Under the pieces are notes generated by a model. That model had not been told where the DNA came from. It made no database searches and worked only from the letters and a program-made list of their open reading frames with translations. A program made the position numbers and the translations under genes. Below, in pieces: positions 22,773 to 32,333 of a stretch of 43,442 bases of DNA (positions are counted from its first letter, which is position 1; each line of letters starts with the position of its first letter). The DNA comes from an uncultured Comamonadaceae bacterium (GTDB lineage Bacteria; Pseudomonadota; Gammaproteobacteria; Burkholderiales; Burkholderiaceae): positions 1-43,442 of the forward strand of contig CAMLSD010000030.1 of NCBI GenBank assembly GCA_946482595.1. Reading direction: 5' to 3'.

Positions 22773-23798
22773 TCAGCGGCGCAGGCCGAATCGCTCCCGG
22801 TACTCCCGAGGCGACACCCCGGCCCACTTCCTGAAGACCCGGTGCATGGCCGCGGTGTCCTGGTAGCCGCAGCGCGCGGCGATGTCGTCGAACGGCCTCA
22901 GCGTCGACTCGAGCAGCCGCTTGGCCCGCTCGACCCGCAACTGCTGCATGTGCTGCACCGGCGTCTGCCCCAGCGTCTCGCGAAAGCGGCGCAGCAGGGT
23001 GCGCTCGCTGGTGCGGCAATGCTCGGCCAGGGCCTGCACCGTCCAGGGTTTGTCGAGGTGGCGTGCCAGCCATCGCCGGGCCCGCTCCATCACCACCGGG
23101 CCGGGTGCGGCCGGTTCGGCGGCCACCGCATAGGGCAACTGGCCGGCCGGACGGCCTTCGAGCAGCAGCAGGCGTGACACCATCTGAGCGACGGCCGCGC
23201 CCGCATGCTGCGTGACCAGCCACAGCGCCAGATCGAAGTACGAGGTGAGCCCCGCCGAGGTGACCCAGGCTGCGTCGTGCACCAGCACCTGTTCGGGCTG
23301 CAGCTGCACCGCAGGGAAGTGCCGCCGCATGGCATCGGCCAGCCACCAGCTCGTGGTGGCCCGCCGCCCGTCGAGCACGCCGGCACAGGCCAGCAACGCC
23401 GTGCCGGAGCAGCCGGCCAGCACGGTGAGCCCGGCCCGCGCAGCGCGCTGCAGGAGTTGTCGTTCGGCCGCGAGCGGCTCCAGTACATCGAGCAGGCTGC
23501 GGGCATCGGCATGCGCCATGCCCGGCACGATGAGCGCATCAAGCCGACTCAGCTCGGCCGGCACCACCGTGAATCGCAGGGCATCGCTGTCGACGCAGCC
23601 GCCCGCCCGTGCGCTGACCCACAGCAGCTCGAAGCGCATGCCCGCAGCGCAGCGCGAACCCATCACACGGTGGGCGACATCGAACACATCGCCGGGCACG
23701 ACAGCGGCGCTGCGTACGCAGCCGGGGTACACCAGCACGCCCACCCGAAGCGACCGGGTGTGCGCCTTCGGACCCAGGGGAAGTGAAGATCGAGACAT
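22773..23798 (-). CDS. GlxA-type AraC-family regulator (DJ-1/PfpI-like sensor + HTH)
   Basis: 341 residues. The N-terminal DJ-1/PfpI class-I amidotransferase-like domain (about 20-200) includes the nucleophile-elbow-like segment TVLAGCSGTALLACAG. The C-terminal AraC double HTH (about 235-340) reads WTVQALAEHCRTSERTLLRRF, then FDDIAARCGYQDTAAMHRVFRKWAGVSPREYRERF. Regulators of this family respond to small metabolites, often quaternary amines (family knowledge); the effector here is unknown. ATG 23796-23798 gives a normal-length protein. It lies 38 bp upstream of the YihY gene on the same strand and is divergent from MAPEG. A CACTGCAGTG palindrome (23832-23841) lies in the divergent gap and could be its site. 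Confidence 0.88.
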   Translation of the reverse strand: MSRSSLPLGPKAHTRSLRVGVLVYPGCVRSAAVVPGDVFDVAHRVMGSRCAAGMRFELLWVSARAGGCVDSDALRFTVVPAELSRLDALIVPGMAHADARSLLDVLEPLAAERQLLQRAARAGLTVLAGCSGTALLACAGVLDGRRATTSWWLADAMRRHFPAVQLQPEQVLVHDAAWVTSAGLTSYFDLALWLVTQHAGAAVAQMVSRLLLLEGRPAGQLPYAVAAEPAAPGPVVMERARRWLARHLDKPWTVQALAEHCRTSERTLLRRFRETLGQTPVQHMQQLRVERAKRLLESTLRPFDDIAARCGYQDTAAMHRVFRKWAGVSPREYRERFGLRR

Positions 23799-23908
23799 TG
23801 GCGGATTTGAACAGAGAAATGTCGAATCAGACACTGCAGTGATCGCAGCGTCTCGGGCCCAATGCGTGCATCTTCCACACGCTGGCCGGTGACCGCACCG
23901 GATCCGCC

Positions 23909-24358
23909 ATGTCGACACTGAGCTTGTTTCCCGCCCTGCCCGCACTCGCCTGGGCCCTGGCTGCCCTGCTGGCCAAGACCACCCTCACCAGCGTGCTGCA
24001 GGTGGTCAGCCGCGCCCGCTCGGGTGTGTTTCCCATCCCCGAGGACGCTCGCCTGATGCGCGGGACCGTGGCCCCGGACGAATCGCCCTTTGTGCGCCGC
24101 TGCGCCAACGTGTGGCGCAACGACACCGAGAACCTGCCGTTTTTCCTGGTCGTCGCGCTGGTGTACGTGCTGCTGGGCGCCCCGGCCGACACGGCACAGC
24201 CGCTGTTTGCCGCCTACGTGATGCTGCGCTGGCTGCACACCGGCGTGTTCCTGCTCGGCCTGCAGCCCTGGCGCGCGTTGCTCTACCTGGCCGGACTGGG
24301 CGTATGCTGGACACTGGTATGGCAGAGCCTGCGTCTGGCCCTGGCGCCTGGCGCCTGA
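23909..24358 (+). CDS. MAPEG-family membrane protein
   Basis: 149 residues with four hydrophobic helices. The family motif is visible as FVRRCANVWRNDTENLPFFL (about residues 61-80), matching the R..N..EN signature of membrane-associated proteins in eicosanoid and glutathione metabolism. Bacterial members are inner-membrane proteins that may act as glutathione transferases or peroxidases; activity cannot be read from sequence. Divergent from the GlxA-type regulator, which may control it (inference); convergent with the pseudokinase gene (12-bp gap). Confidence 0.88.
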   Translation: MSTLSLFPALPALAWALAALLAKTTLTSVLQVVSRARSGVFPIPEDARLMRGTVAPDESPFVRRCANVWRNDTENLPFFLVVALVYVLLGAPADTAQPLFAAYVMLRWLHTGVFLLGLQPWRALLYLAGLGVCWTLVWQSLRLALAPGA

Positions 24359-24370
24359 ACCCGTTGCCGT

Positions 24371-25483
24371 TCAGAGCGCATCAAGCTCCTGAGAGATGGC
24401 GGCAACGAGTGTGCGGCCCAGGGTGTGGCGCCCGACACGCGCCGGGTTGTCCGGGCCCGGCGCCGAAAACGTGAACGCGCTGTCGTCGTCGACGATCTCG
24501 ACCACACGCAGCTGCGGTTGCTCTGCCCGCAGGCGGTCGATGAAGGCGGCACAGTCCGGCGCGTCGGCCGGCACGCCTGTCAGCAGCAGCTCGGGCGTGT
24601 GGACATGGCGTGTGTCGTGCATCTGCGCCAGGGCCTGCTCGACACTGGAGGCCACGTCGACCTGCATGCCGACCTCGCGCATCAGGCGCATCGCCTCCTC
24701 GCGACTGAGGTCCTGCGGATCGACCAGCAGCACCCGCCGCCCGGCTGCCACCGGCGTGCGCGGCAGCAACGCGGCGCTGCGCACTTCGGTGTCGCCCGGC
24801 GTCGCGAGCATCACCGACAGGCGCAGGCCACGGCCCACCGACTGTCGGCGCGGCTGCCAGCCGATGGCACGTGCCAGCGTGTGGAAGAGCTGCCAGGCCA
24901 GGTCGTCGGACACCATCTCGCGGGTGCCAGGTCGGCTGGCGTCGCCGGGCTGGATGTCGAACACCAGCACCGGCCCGGGCGGTTCGCCCTCGGACACGCA
25001 CCGCAGGCTGATGCGGTCGCCCAGGTGCAGGGCGTACTCCACCCCCAGCTCCAGCAGCTGTTCGAGCACGGCGGGGTTGACGATGTGGTCGGGATCGTCG
25101 TCCGGGCCGCTCAGCGTGGCACCGGCCAGCGCGGCCCGCTCGGCCCACAGCGCCAGGGTCTGACGGATCGCCGCGCCCACATTCACCCGCTCGTTCACCC
25201 AGCCGCCTTCCCGGGCCAGCACCCGGGCAATCTCCTGGAGCTGGACGCCAAAGCGTTCCAGGTGGGCGAGCTCGGCCTGCACCCGCTGCAATTCGTCGGG
25301 CGCGACCTGACCGTTCGCGCCCGCACTGAGCCGGGCGAGCTGGCGACTCAAGGCCACCGAAAAGACTTCACCGACCTTGTGCAGCAGATCGGGGTGCAGC
25401 CTGGCGGCAGCCAGATACGGGTTCACATGGGCCGGGTCATAGGCATGGACCGGGGACTCGGGGTGACGGGCATCGTAGGACAT
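24371..25483 (-). CDS. degenerate hybrid kinase-like protein (pseudo-ATPase + pseudo-receiver)
   Basis: 370 residues. A helical N-terminal half (about 15-110) resembles a dimerisation/phosphotransfer bundle but shows no H-box. Residues about 115-235 look like a HATPase domain: NPAVLEQLLELGVEYALHLGD aligns with the N-box helix, yet the essential Asn of NxxxNA is absent, and no DxGxG motif remains. Residues about 240-370 look like a receiver (RRVLLVDPQDLSREEAMRLM, then PELLLTGVPAD), but the phospho-Asp position is Thr and the Lys loop is missing. It is therefore probably a non-catalytic scaffold or regulator (inference). It follows the GspE-type ATPase gene by 54 bp on the same strand, suggesting they work together. 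No close named family is recognised. Confidence 0.6.
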   Translation of the reverse strand: MSYDARHPESPVHAYDPAHVNPYLAAARLHPDLLHKVGEVFSVALSRQLARLSAGANGQVAPDELQRVQAELAHLERFGVQLQEIARVLAREGGWVNERVNVGAAIRQTLALWAERAALAGATLSGPDDDPDHIVNPAVLEQLLELGVEYALHLGDRISLRCVSEGEPPGPVLVFDIQPGDASRPGTREMVSDDLAWQLFHTLARAIGWQPRRQSVGRGLRLSVMLATPGDTEVRSAALLPRTPVAAGRRVLLVDPQDLSREEAMRLMREVGMQVDVASSVEQALAQMHDTRHVHTPELLLTGVPADAPDCAAFIDRLRAEQPQLRVVEIVDDDSAFTFSAPGPDNPARVGRHTLGRTLVAAISQELDAL

Positions 25484-25537
25484 GGGGGCTCCAGTGGGAT
25501 CTGGGATGGGGTCAGGATGACGTGGCCGGGGGTGCGC

Positions 25538-27562
25538 TCAGGCGTTGGTCGCGCCCAGCACTTCGGCCAGGTCGGTGAGTCCGGCCAGCACCTTCTCGAT
25601 GCCGTCCTGGCGCAGGGTGGTCATGCCGCCGGCCAGCGCCGCGGTCTGCAGCATCGCGGCGCTGTCCCGGTGGCGAATGTGGGCGCGTACCGTGTCGTCG
25701 GCCAGCATCAGCTCATGGATGCCCAACCGCCCGTGGTGACCGTCGCCGCCACAGTGGTCGCAGCCCCGCGCGCGGTACAGCAGCACCTGGCCGTCCGGGC
25801 CGGCATGCCGGCGCCGCCACAGCGACACCCGCTGTGCCCGCTTGAGGGCCTGGTCGGCACGGTCGTCGTCTGCCGGCGCCGCACCGAAGCCGCGCACGGC
25901 GGGTTCGGTGGCATGCCCTTCGTAGTGCGCCGCCAGCAGCTCGAGCTCGGCATCGCTGGCCGGATGCGCTTCGCGGCAGTGGGTGCACAGGCGGCGCACC
26001 AGGCGCTGGGCCAGGATGGCCAGCAGCGAATCGGAGAAGTTGAACGGGTCCAGCCCGATCTCCAGCAGCCGGGTGATGCTTTCCGGTGCCGAATTGGTGT
26101 GCAGCGTCGACAGCACCAGGTGCCCGGTCAGCGAGGCCTCGACCGCGATGCGGGCGGTTTCCTCGTCGCGCATCTCGCCGATCATGATGACGTCCGGGTC
26201 GGCCCGCAGGAAGGTGCGCATCGCATTGGCAAACGTCCAGCCGATGCGTGGATTGACCTGCACCTGGCGCAGCCCGTCCTGGGTGATCTCGATCGGGTCT
26301 TCGGCCGTCCAGATCTTGCGCCCGTCGGTGTTGAGCTCGCGCAGCACCGAATGCAGCGTGGTCGTCTTGCCGCAGCCGGTGGGCCCGCAGATCAGGATCA
26401 GGCCATAGGGCTTGGCAGACACCATGCGCAGGGCCTGCAGGTTGGCCGGGCTCAGGCCGATCTCGTCCAGCGGCATGGGCCGCAGACCGCTGAGCAGGCG
26501 CAGCACCACGTCTTCCAGGCCACGCGAGGTCGGCACGGTCACCACCCGCAACTCGACGTGCGGGCCGCCAAAGCGCGCAAAGTCGATCTTGCCGTCCTGC
26601 GGCTTGCGGTGCTCGGAGATGTCGAGGTCGGCCATGATCTTCACGCGGGCGACCAGGGCATAGCGCAAGGTGGACGGCAGCTCCAGCAGCGTGAGCAGCT
26701 CGCCGTCGATGCGCAGGCGGATGCGCACCTGGCGCGGCTCGTGGGCCGTCTCGATGTGGATGTCCGAGGCGCGCCGGTCGATGGCCTCCTGGATCAGTGA
26801 ATTGATCAGCCGCACCAGCGTGTTGTCAGCCTCGGTGACCACGTCGTTGCCCCGCGCAGTGGTCGACTCGGCGGCACGGCGCAGTTCACTGGCCAATGAT
26901 TCGATGCTGCCGCCACGGGCCTCGCGGGCCGCACTGCCGAGCCCGTCCGCCGGCACGGCCGGATGGGTGGCGTAGGCGCGCTGGATGGCCGGCAGCAGGG
27001 TGCCGGGCACGGCCATCACCGGCACGACGTTGCGCTGGGTGATGAAACGCAGTTCGTCGATCAGCGGGCGGTCCCAGGGGTCGGCCAGCAGCACGACCAG
27101 GGTGTCGTCGCGCACCATCAGCGGCAGCACCGCCTCGCGCTCGGCCAGGCTGCGCGCGACGAGCCGCAGGGCCTCGGTGGACGGCACGAAGTCGCGCGGG
27201 TCGATCACCCGCACCCCTAGCCACCGGGCCAGGGCCATGCGCAGCTGCACCTCGGACAGCGCGCCGCGCTCGACCAGGATGCGCCCGAGCAGACGGTGGC
27301 TGGCGGCGTCGCGCTGCTCGCGCAGCGCATGCCTCAGCGTGGGGGTGTCGATCAGGCCGCTGCGCACCAGCGCCTCGCCCAGACGCTGGGCGCGCTCGAC
27401 CTCGGCGGACGCGCTGCCCAGCAGGGCCCACAGGGCCGGCTCGTCGGCCGGCCGAGGTGGGTCCGCCGCTTCAGGCGCGCCGTGCGCCACCCTCAGGGGG
27501 TGTCGCTCGGGGTGCAGGGCATCGGGTTGGGTATCAAGATCAGCATACTGCGACGAGGTCAT
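25538..27562 (-). CDS. GspE/PilB-family type II secretion / type IV pilus ATPase
   Basis: 674 residues. An MshEN-type N-terminal domain (about 55-205; GEALVRSGLID, LLGRILVERGALSE, ARWLGVRVID) is followed by the secretion-ATPase core. Walker A is GPTGCGKT (393-400) with an Asp box WTAEDPIEI. Walker B is VIMIGEMRDEETA, followed by TGHLVLSTLHTNSA with the His box. Zinc-type Cys pairs are CTHC (526-529) and CDHC (601-604). The spacer between the Cys pairs, about 70 residues, is longer than I would expect and is rich in Asp, Ala and Arg. It should be a hexameric cytosolic motor, but no pilin, platform or secretin gene lies nearby, so it is an orphan in this window. MshEN domains of some members bind c-di-GMP. 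ATG 27560-27562 chosen; an in-frame GTG at 27580 is possible. Confidence 0.9.
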   Translation of the reverse strand: MTSSQYADLDTQPDALHPERHPLRVAHGAPEAADPPRPADEPALWALLGSASAEVERAQRLGEALVRSGLIDTPTLRHALREQRDAASHRLLGRILVERGALSEVQLRMALARWLGVRVIDPRDFVPSTEALRLVARSLAEREAVLPLMVRDDTLVVLLADPWDRPLIDELRFITQRNVVPVMAVPGTLLPAIQRAYATHPAVPADGLGSAAREARGGSIESLASELRRAAESTTARGNDVVTEADNTLVRLINSLIQEAIDRRASDIHIETAHEPRQVRIRLRIDGELLTLLELPSTLRYALVARVKIMADLDISEHRKPQDGKIDFARFGGPHVELRVVTVPTSRGLEDVVLRLLSGLRPMPLDEIGLSPANLQALRMVSAKPYGLILICGPTGCGKTTTLHSVLRELNTDGRKIWTAEDPIEITQDGLRQVQVNPRIGWTFANAMRTFLRADPDVIMIGEMRDEETARIAVEASLTGHLVLSTLHTNSAPESITRLLEIGLDPFNFSDSLLAILAQRLVRRLCTHCREAHPASDAELELLAAHYEGHATEPAVRGFGAAPADDDRADQALKRAQRVSLWRRRHAGPDGQVLLYRARGCDHCGGDGHHGRLGIHELMLADDTVRAHIRHRDSAAMLQTAALAGGMTTLRQDGIEKVLAGLTDLAEVLGATNA

Positions 27563-27663
27563 GAGGCACACGAGGGCCACGCGGGCCGGGAACTGCTTGA
27601 TCCCAGCTTATCGGGCCGGCCGTCGGTGCCCTGGATCCAGATCAAGGCGCGAGCCTGTCGCCC

Positions 27664-29103
27664 TCAGACGTTCATCACCGCCACGGAGCGCACGTTGAGG
27701 TAGGCCTCGACCGCCTCGGGGCCGCCCTCGGAGCCATAGCCCGAGTCCTTGATGCCGCCAAACGGCATCTCGGCGGTGGGCAGGGCCGGCATGTTGACCC
27801 ACAGCATGCCCACCTCGACGCGCCGCGCGAGCAGGTCGGCGTTTTTCAGCGAGCGGGTGAAGGCGTAGCCGGCCAGGCCGAAGGGCAGGCGGTTGGCCTC
27901 GGCAATGGCGTCTTCGAGCGTGTTGAAGCTGCGGATCGCGGCCATCGGGCCGAAGGGTTCGTCATTGAACACGCGCGCGTCGGTCGGCACGTCGGCCAGG
28001 ATGGTGGGCTGCCAGAAGTTGCCGGTGTCGCCGATGCGCTCGCCGCCGGTCAGCAGGGTGGCACCCCGCTGGACGGCATCCTGCGTCAGTTCGGCCATCG
28101 CGCTCAGGCGGCGCGGGTTGGCCAGCGGGCCCATCTGGGTGCCGTCGGCCAGGCCATCACCCACCTTCAGGCTGCGGGCATGCTCGGCCAGCGCGCGGGC
28201 GAAGTCGTTGCGGATGCTTTCATGCACCAGGAAACGCGTCGGCGATATGCAGACCTGGCCCGCATTGCGGAACTTGGCTGCCCCCGCGGCCTTGACCGCC
28301 AGCGCGATGTCGGCGTCCTCGGCCACGATGACCGGTGCGTGACCGCCCAGTTCCATCGTGACCCGCTTCATGTGCTGACCGGCCAGTGCGGCCAGCTGCT
28401 TGCCCACCGGCGTCGAGCCGGTGAAGGTGATCTTGCGGATCACCGGATGCGGGATCAGGTAGCTCGAGATCTCGGCCGGGTTGCCGTAGACCAGCCCCAG
28501 CACGCCGGGCGGGATGCCGGCATCGGCAAACGCCTGGATCAGCGCGGCCGGTGCCGCCGGGGTTTCCTCCGGGGCCTTGACCAGCATCGAGCAGCCGGCG
28601 GCCAGGGCGGCGCCGACCTTGCGCACCACTTGATTGATCGGGAAGTTCCACGGCGTGAAGGCCGCGACCGGACCGACCGGGTCCTTCAGCACCATCTGCC
28701 GCAGCGCCAGGCTGCCGCGCGAGGGCACGATGCGGCCGTAGACGCGGAAGCCTTCTTCGGCAAACCACTCGATGATGTCGGCCGCAGCCATGCATTCGAC
28801 CTTGGCTTCTGCAACCGGCTTGCCCTGCTCCTGCGTCAGCAGCCGGGCGATCGACTCGGCCCGCTCGCGCATGAAGCCCGCCGCACGGCGCATGATCTTG
28901 CTGCGCTCGGCCGGGGTCATGTCGCGCCAGGTCTCGAAGCCCTTCTGGGCCGACTCCAGGGCGCGGTCGAGGTCGGCCCGGCCGGCATGGGCCACGCGGC
29001 CGATCTCCTGGCCGGTGGCCGGGTTGACCACCGCCAGGGTGCGCCCGTCGGCGGCGTCCTGCCACTGGCCATGGATGAAAAGCTGGGTGTTCGGGTAGGT
29101 CAT
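27664..29103 (-). CDS. NAD(P)-dependent aldehyde dehydrogenase (succinate-semialdehyde-type)
   Basis: 479 residues, the usual length. Catalytic residues are visible: Asn153 in FTPWNFP, general base Glu251 in [11 protein letters not shown], nucleophile Cys285 in [10 protein letters not shown], and the [10 protein letters not shown] cofactor loop (227-236). The pattern ([26 protein letters not shown]) is that of GabD/SSADH-like or alpha-ketoglutarate semialdehyde dehydrogenases. It oxidises an aldehyde to an acid in the cytosol; the substrate is not certain. No gabT or other pathway gene is nearby. It lies 97 bp downstream of rtcR on the same strand, and a shared transcript is possible but functionally unexplained. 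Confidence 0.88.
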   Translation of the reverse strand: MTYPNTQLFIHGQWQDAADGRTLAVVNPATGQEIGRVAHAGRADLDRALESAQKGFETWRDMTPAERSKIMRRAAGFMRERAESIARLLTQEQGKPVAEAKVECMAAADIIEWFAEEGFRVYGRIVPSRGSLALRQMVLKDPVGPVAAFTPWNFPINQVVRKVGAALAAGCSMLVKAPEETPAAPAALIQAFADAGIPPGVLGLVYGNPAEISSYLIPHPVIRKITFTGSTPVGKQLAALAGQHMKRVTMELGGHAPVIVAEDADIALAVKAAGAAKFRNAGQVCISPTRFLVHESIRNDFARALAEHARSLKVGDGLADGTQMGPLANPRRLSAMAELTQDAVQRGATLLTGGERIGDTGNFWQPTILADVPTDARVFNDEPFGPMAAIRSFNTLEDAIAEANRLPFGLAGYAFTRSLKNADLLARRVEVGMLWVNMPALPTAEMPFGGIKDSGYGSEGGPEAVEAYLNVRSVAVMNV

Positions 29104-29200
29104 GGGTGTCTCGCGCGGTGTCGGTCAGGGAACCGTCGATTGTGCGACCAGTTCACGAAGGCTGCAGGCGGGCGGGTCACCCCGCCGCCGCCCGCCCAGC

Positions 29201-30820
<1,620 letters not shown>

Positions 30821-30921
30821 GGCCACAAGGATAAATCACTAGCCCCACGAATAGCTTCGATCGATCCTGCGTGACGGATGACTGGCACCGATTTAGACCC
30901 ATCTTCCGAAAACCCCTTTGT

Positions 30922-30934
30922 CATCAATCACTTG
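30922..30934 (+). promoter_or_regulatory. possible IHF site
   Basis: CATCAATCACTTG matches the IHF consensus WATCAANNNNTTR except for the first base. It lies 29 bp upstream of the -24 element, between any upstream activator site and the promoter, where DNA bending is typical for sigma-54 systems. Confidence 0.4.
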
Positions 30935-30963
30935 CGAGAATGCCGGGTGTCCCGACGGGCCGT

Positions 30964-30979
30964 TGGCATGTCGCTTGCG
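30964..30979 (+). promoter_or_regulatory. sigma-54 (-24/-12) promoter of rtcBA
   Basis: TGGCATGTCGCTTGCG matches the consensus TGGCAC-N5-TTGCW. The invariant GG (30965-30966) and GC (30977-30978) are spaced by exactly 10 bases. Transcription would start near 30990, about 50 bp before rtcB. Confidence 0.88.
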
Positions 30980-31038
30980 AAAGAGTGCGTGCCGCCAGGC
31001 GGCATCCCGACCCGAACCGGTCATCGAAAGAGAACAAG

Positions 31039-32256
31039 ATGGAACAGAACTACAACATCGAACAACCCGAAGGTGGCGTGCCCGTGAAGATGTGGACCCG
31101 CGGCGTGCCGGTGGAAGACGACGCGAAGAAGCAGCTGGCCAATGCGGCGCGTCTGCCCATCGTCTTCAAGCACATCGCGGCGATGCCGGACGTGCACCTG
31201 GGCATCGGCGCCACCGTGGGCTCGGTGATCCCGACCAAGAAGGCCATCATCCCCGCCGCGGTCGGCGTGGACATCGGCTGCGGGATGATCGCCTGCAAGA
31301 CCACGTTGCGCGCGGAGGACCTGCCGGACAACCTGGGGCCGCTGCGTGCGGCGATTGAACGCGCGGTGCCGCATGGCCGCGCGCCCGGTGCGCGTGACCC
31401 CGGTGCCTGGGGCAAGGTGCCCGGCGCGGTGGACACCGCGTGGGCGCAGCTGGAGCCGGAGTTCACCGAGCTGTGCCGCGACTACCCGAAGCTGGAAAAG
31501 ACCAACCACCGCAACCACCTGGGCACGCTGGGCACGGGCAACCACTTCATCGAGGTCTGCCTCGATGAACAGGGTTTCGTGTGGTTCATGCTGCACTCGG
31601 GTTCGCGCGGCGTGGGCAATGCCATCGGCACCATGTTCATCGAGCTGGCCAAGCAGGATGCGCTGCGCAACAACGCCAACCTGCCGGACCGCGACCTGGC
31701 CTACTTCGAGGAAGGTGCCAGGTACTTTGGCGACTATGTGCGTGCGGTGGGCTGGGCCCAGCAGTTCGCGAAGCTGAACCGCGAGGTGATGATGCGCCGC
31801 GTGATCGAGGCCGCGAAGACGGTGATCCGCAAGAGCTTCCAGAGCCACGTCGAGGCGGTGAACTGCCACCACAACTACGTGCAGCAGGAACGCCATTTCG
31901 GTGAAGACGTCTACGTGACCCGCAAGGGCGCGGTGAGCGCGAAGCAGGGCGAGCTGGGCATCATCCCCGGCAGCATGGGGGCGCGCAGCTACATCGTGCG
32001 TGGCAAGGGCAACCCCGAGTCGTTCGAGAGCTGCAGCCACGGCGCAGGCCGCACGATGAGCCGCGGCGAAGCCAAGCGCCGCTTCACGCTCGCCGACCAC
32101 CGCGCGGCCACGGAAGGCGTGGAGTGCCGCAAGGACAAGGACGTGATCGACGAGATCCCGATGGCCTACAAGGACATCGACGCGGTGATGGAAGCGCAGA
32201 AGGACCTGGTCGAGGTGGTCTACACCTTGAAGCAGGTGGTCTGCGTGAAGGGATGA
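31039..32256 (+). CDS. rtcB: RtcB, 3'-phosphate/5'-OH RNA ligase
   Basis: 405 residues, the length of E. coli-type RtcB. It joins RNA 2',3'-cyclic phosphate or 3'-phosphate ends to 5'-OH ends using GTP and Mn2+. Metal-binding and catalytic motifs are all there: MPDVHLGIG (49-57), VGVDIGCGM (76-84, metal-binding Asp and Cys), GTGNHFIEV (165-173), LHSGSRGVG and the SHGAGR motif with the guanylate-accepting His (His334). Start is ATG 31039; the open frame extends upstream through the promoter and is not coding. The leader ending CGAAAGAGAACAAG is nearly the same as that of rtcA. First gene of the RtcR-controlled operon. Confidence 0.96.
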   Translation: MEQNYNIEQPEGGVPVKMWTRGVPVEDDAKKQLANAARLPIVFKHIAAMPDVHLGIGATVGSVIPTKKAIIPAAVGVDIGCGMIACKTTLRAEDLPDNLGPLRAAIERAVPHGRAPGARDPGAWGKVPGAVDTAWAQLEPEFTELCRDYPKLEKTNHRNHLGTLGTGNHFIEVCLDEQGFVWFMLHSGSRGVGNAIGTMFIELAKQDALRNNANLPDRDLAYFEEGARYFGDYVRAVGWAQQFAKLNREVMMRRVIEAAKTVIRKSFQSHVEAVNCHHNYVQQERHFGEDVYVTRKGAVSAKQGELGIIPGSMGARSYIVRGKGNPESFESCSHGAGRTMSRGEAKRRFTLADHRAATEGVECRKDKDVIDEIPMAYKDIDAVMEAQKDLVEVVYTLKQVVCVKG

Positions 32257-32267
32257 TGCCCGCAGCG

Positions 32268-32282
32268 GGACCGTGACGGTCC
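32268..32282 (+). other. hairpin A between rtcB and rtcA
   Basis: GGACCGT G ACGGTCC, perfect 7-bp arms around one base (effectively a 6-bp stem with loop TGA). It lies 12 bp after the rtcB stop. No T run follows it. Confidence 0.6.
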
Positions 32283-32295
32283 TCGATGCAGGGAG

Positions 32296-32317
32296 ACGGG
32301 CGCCGCTGGGCGCCCGT
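32296..32317 (+). other. hairpin B between rtcB and rtcA
   Basis: Perfect 9-bp stem ACGGGCGCC/GGCGCCCGT with tetraloop GCTG, 13 bp after hairpin A and 16 bp before the rtcA ATG. It may tune rtcA expression or protect or process the rtcB message. It is too close to the start codon to be an ordinary terminator. Confidence 0.65.
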
Positions 32318-32333
32318 GTCACGAAAGAACAAG

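Noticed and set aside
22735..23346. Upstream extension of the YihY gene
   Set aside because: Would overlap the GlxA-type regulator on the same strand and adds Arg/Ala/Gly-rich nonsense before the family start.
30871..31038. Upstream extension of rtcB
   Set aside because: Covers the sigma-54 promoter and does not resemble RtcB; translation must start at 31039.
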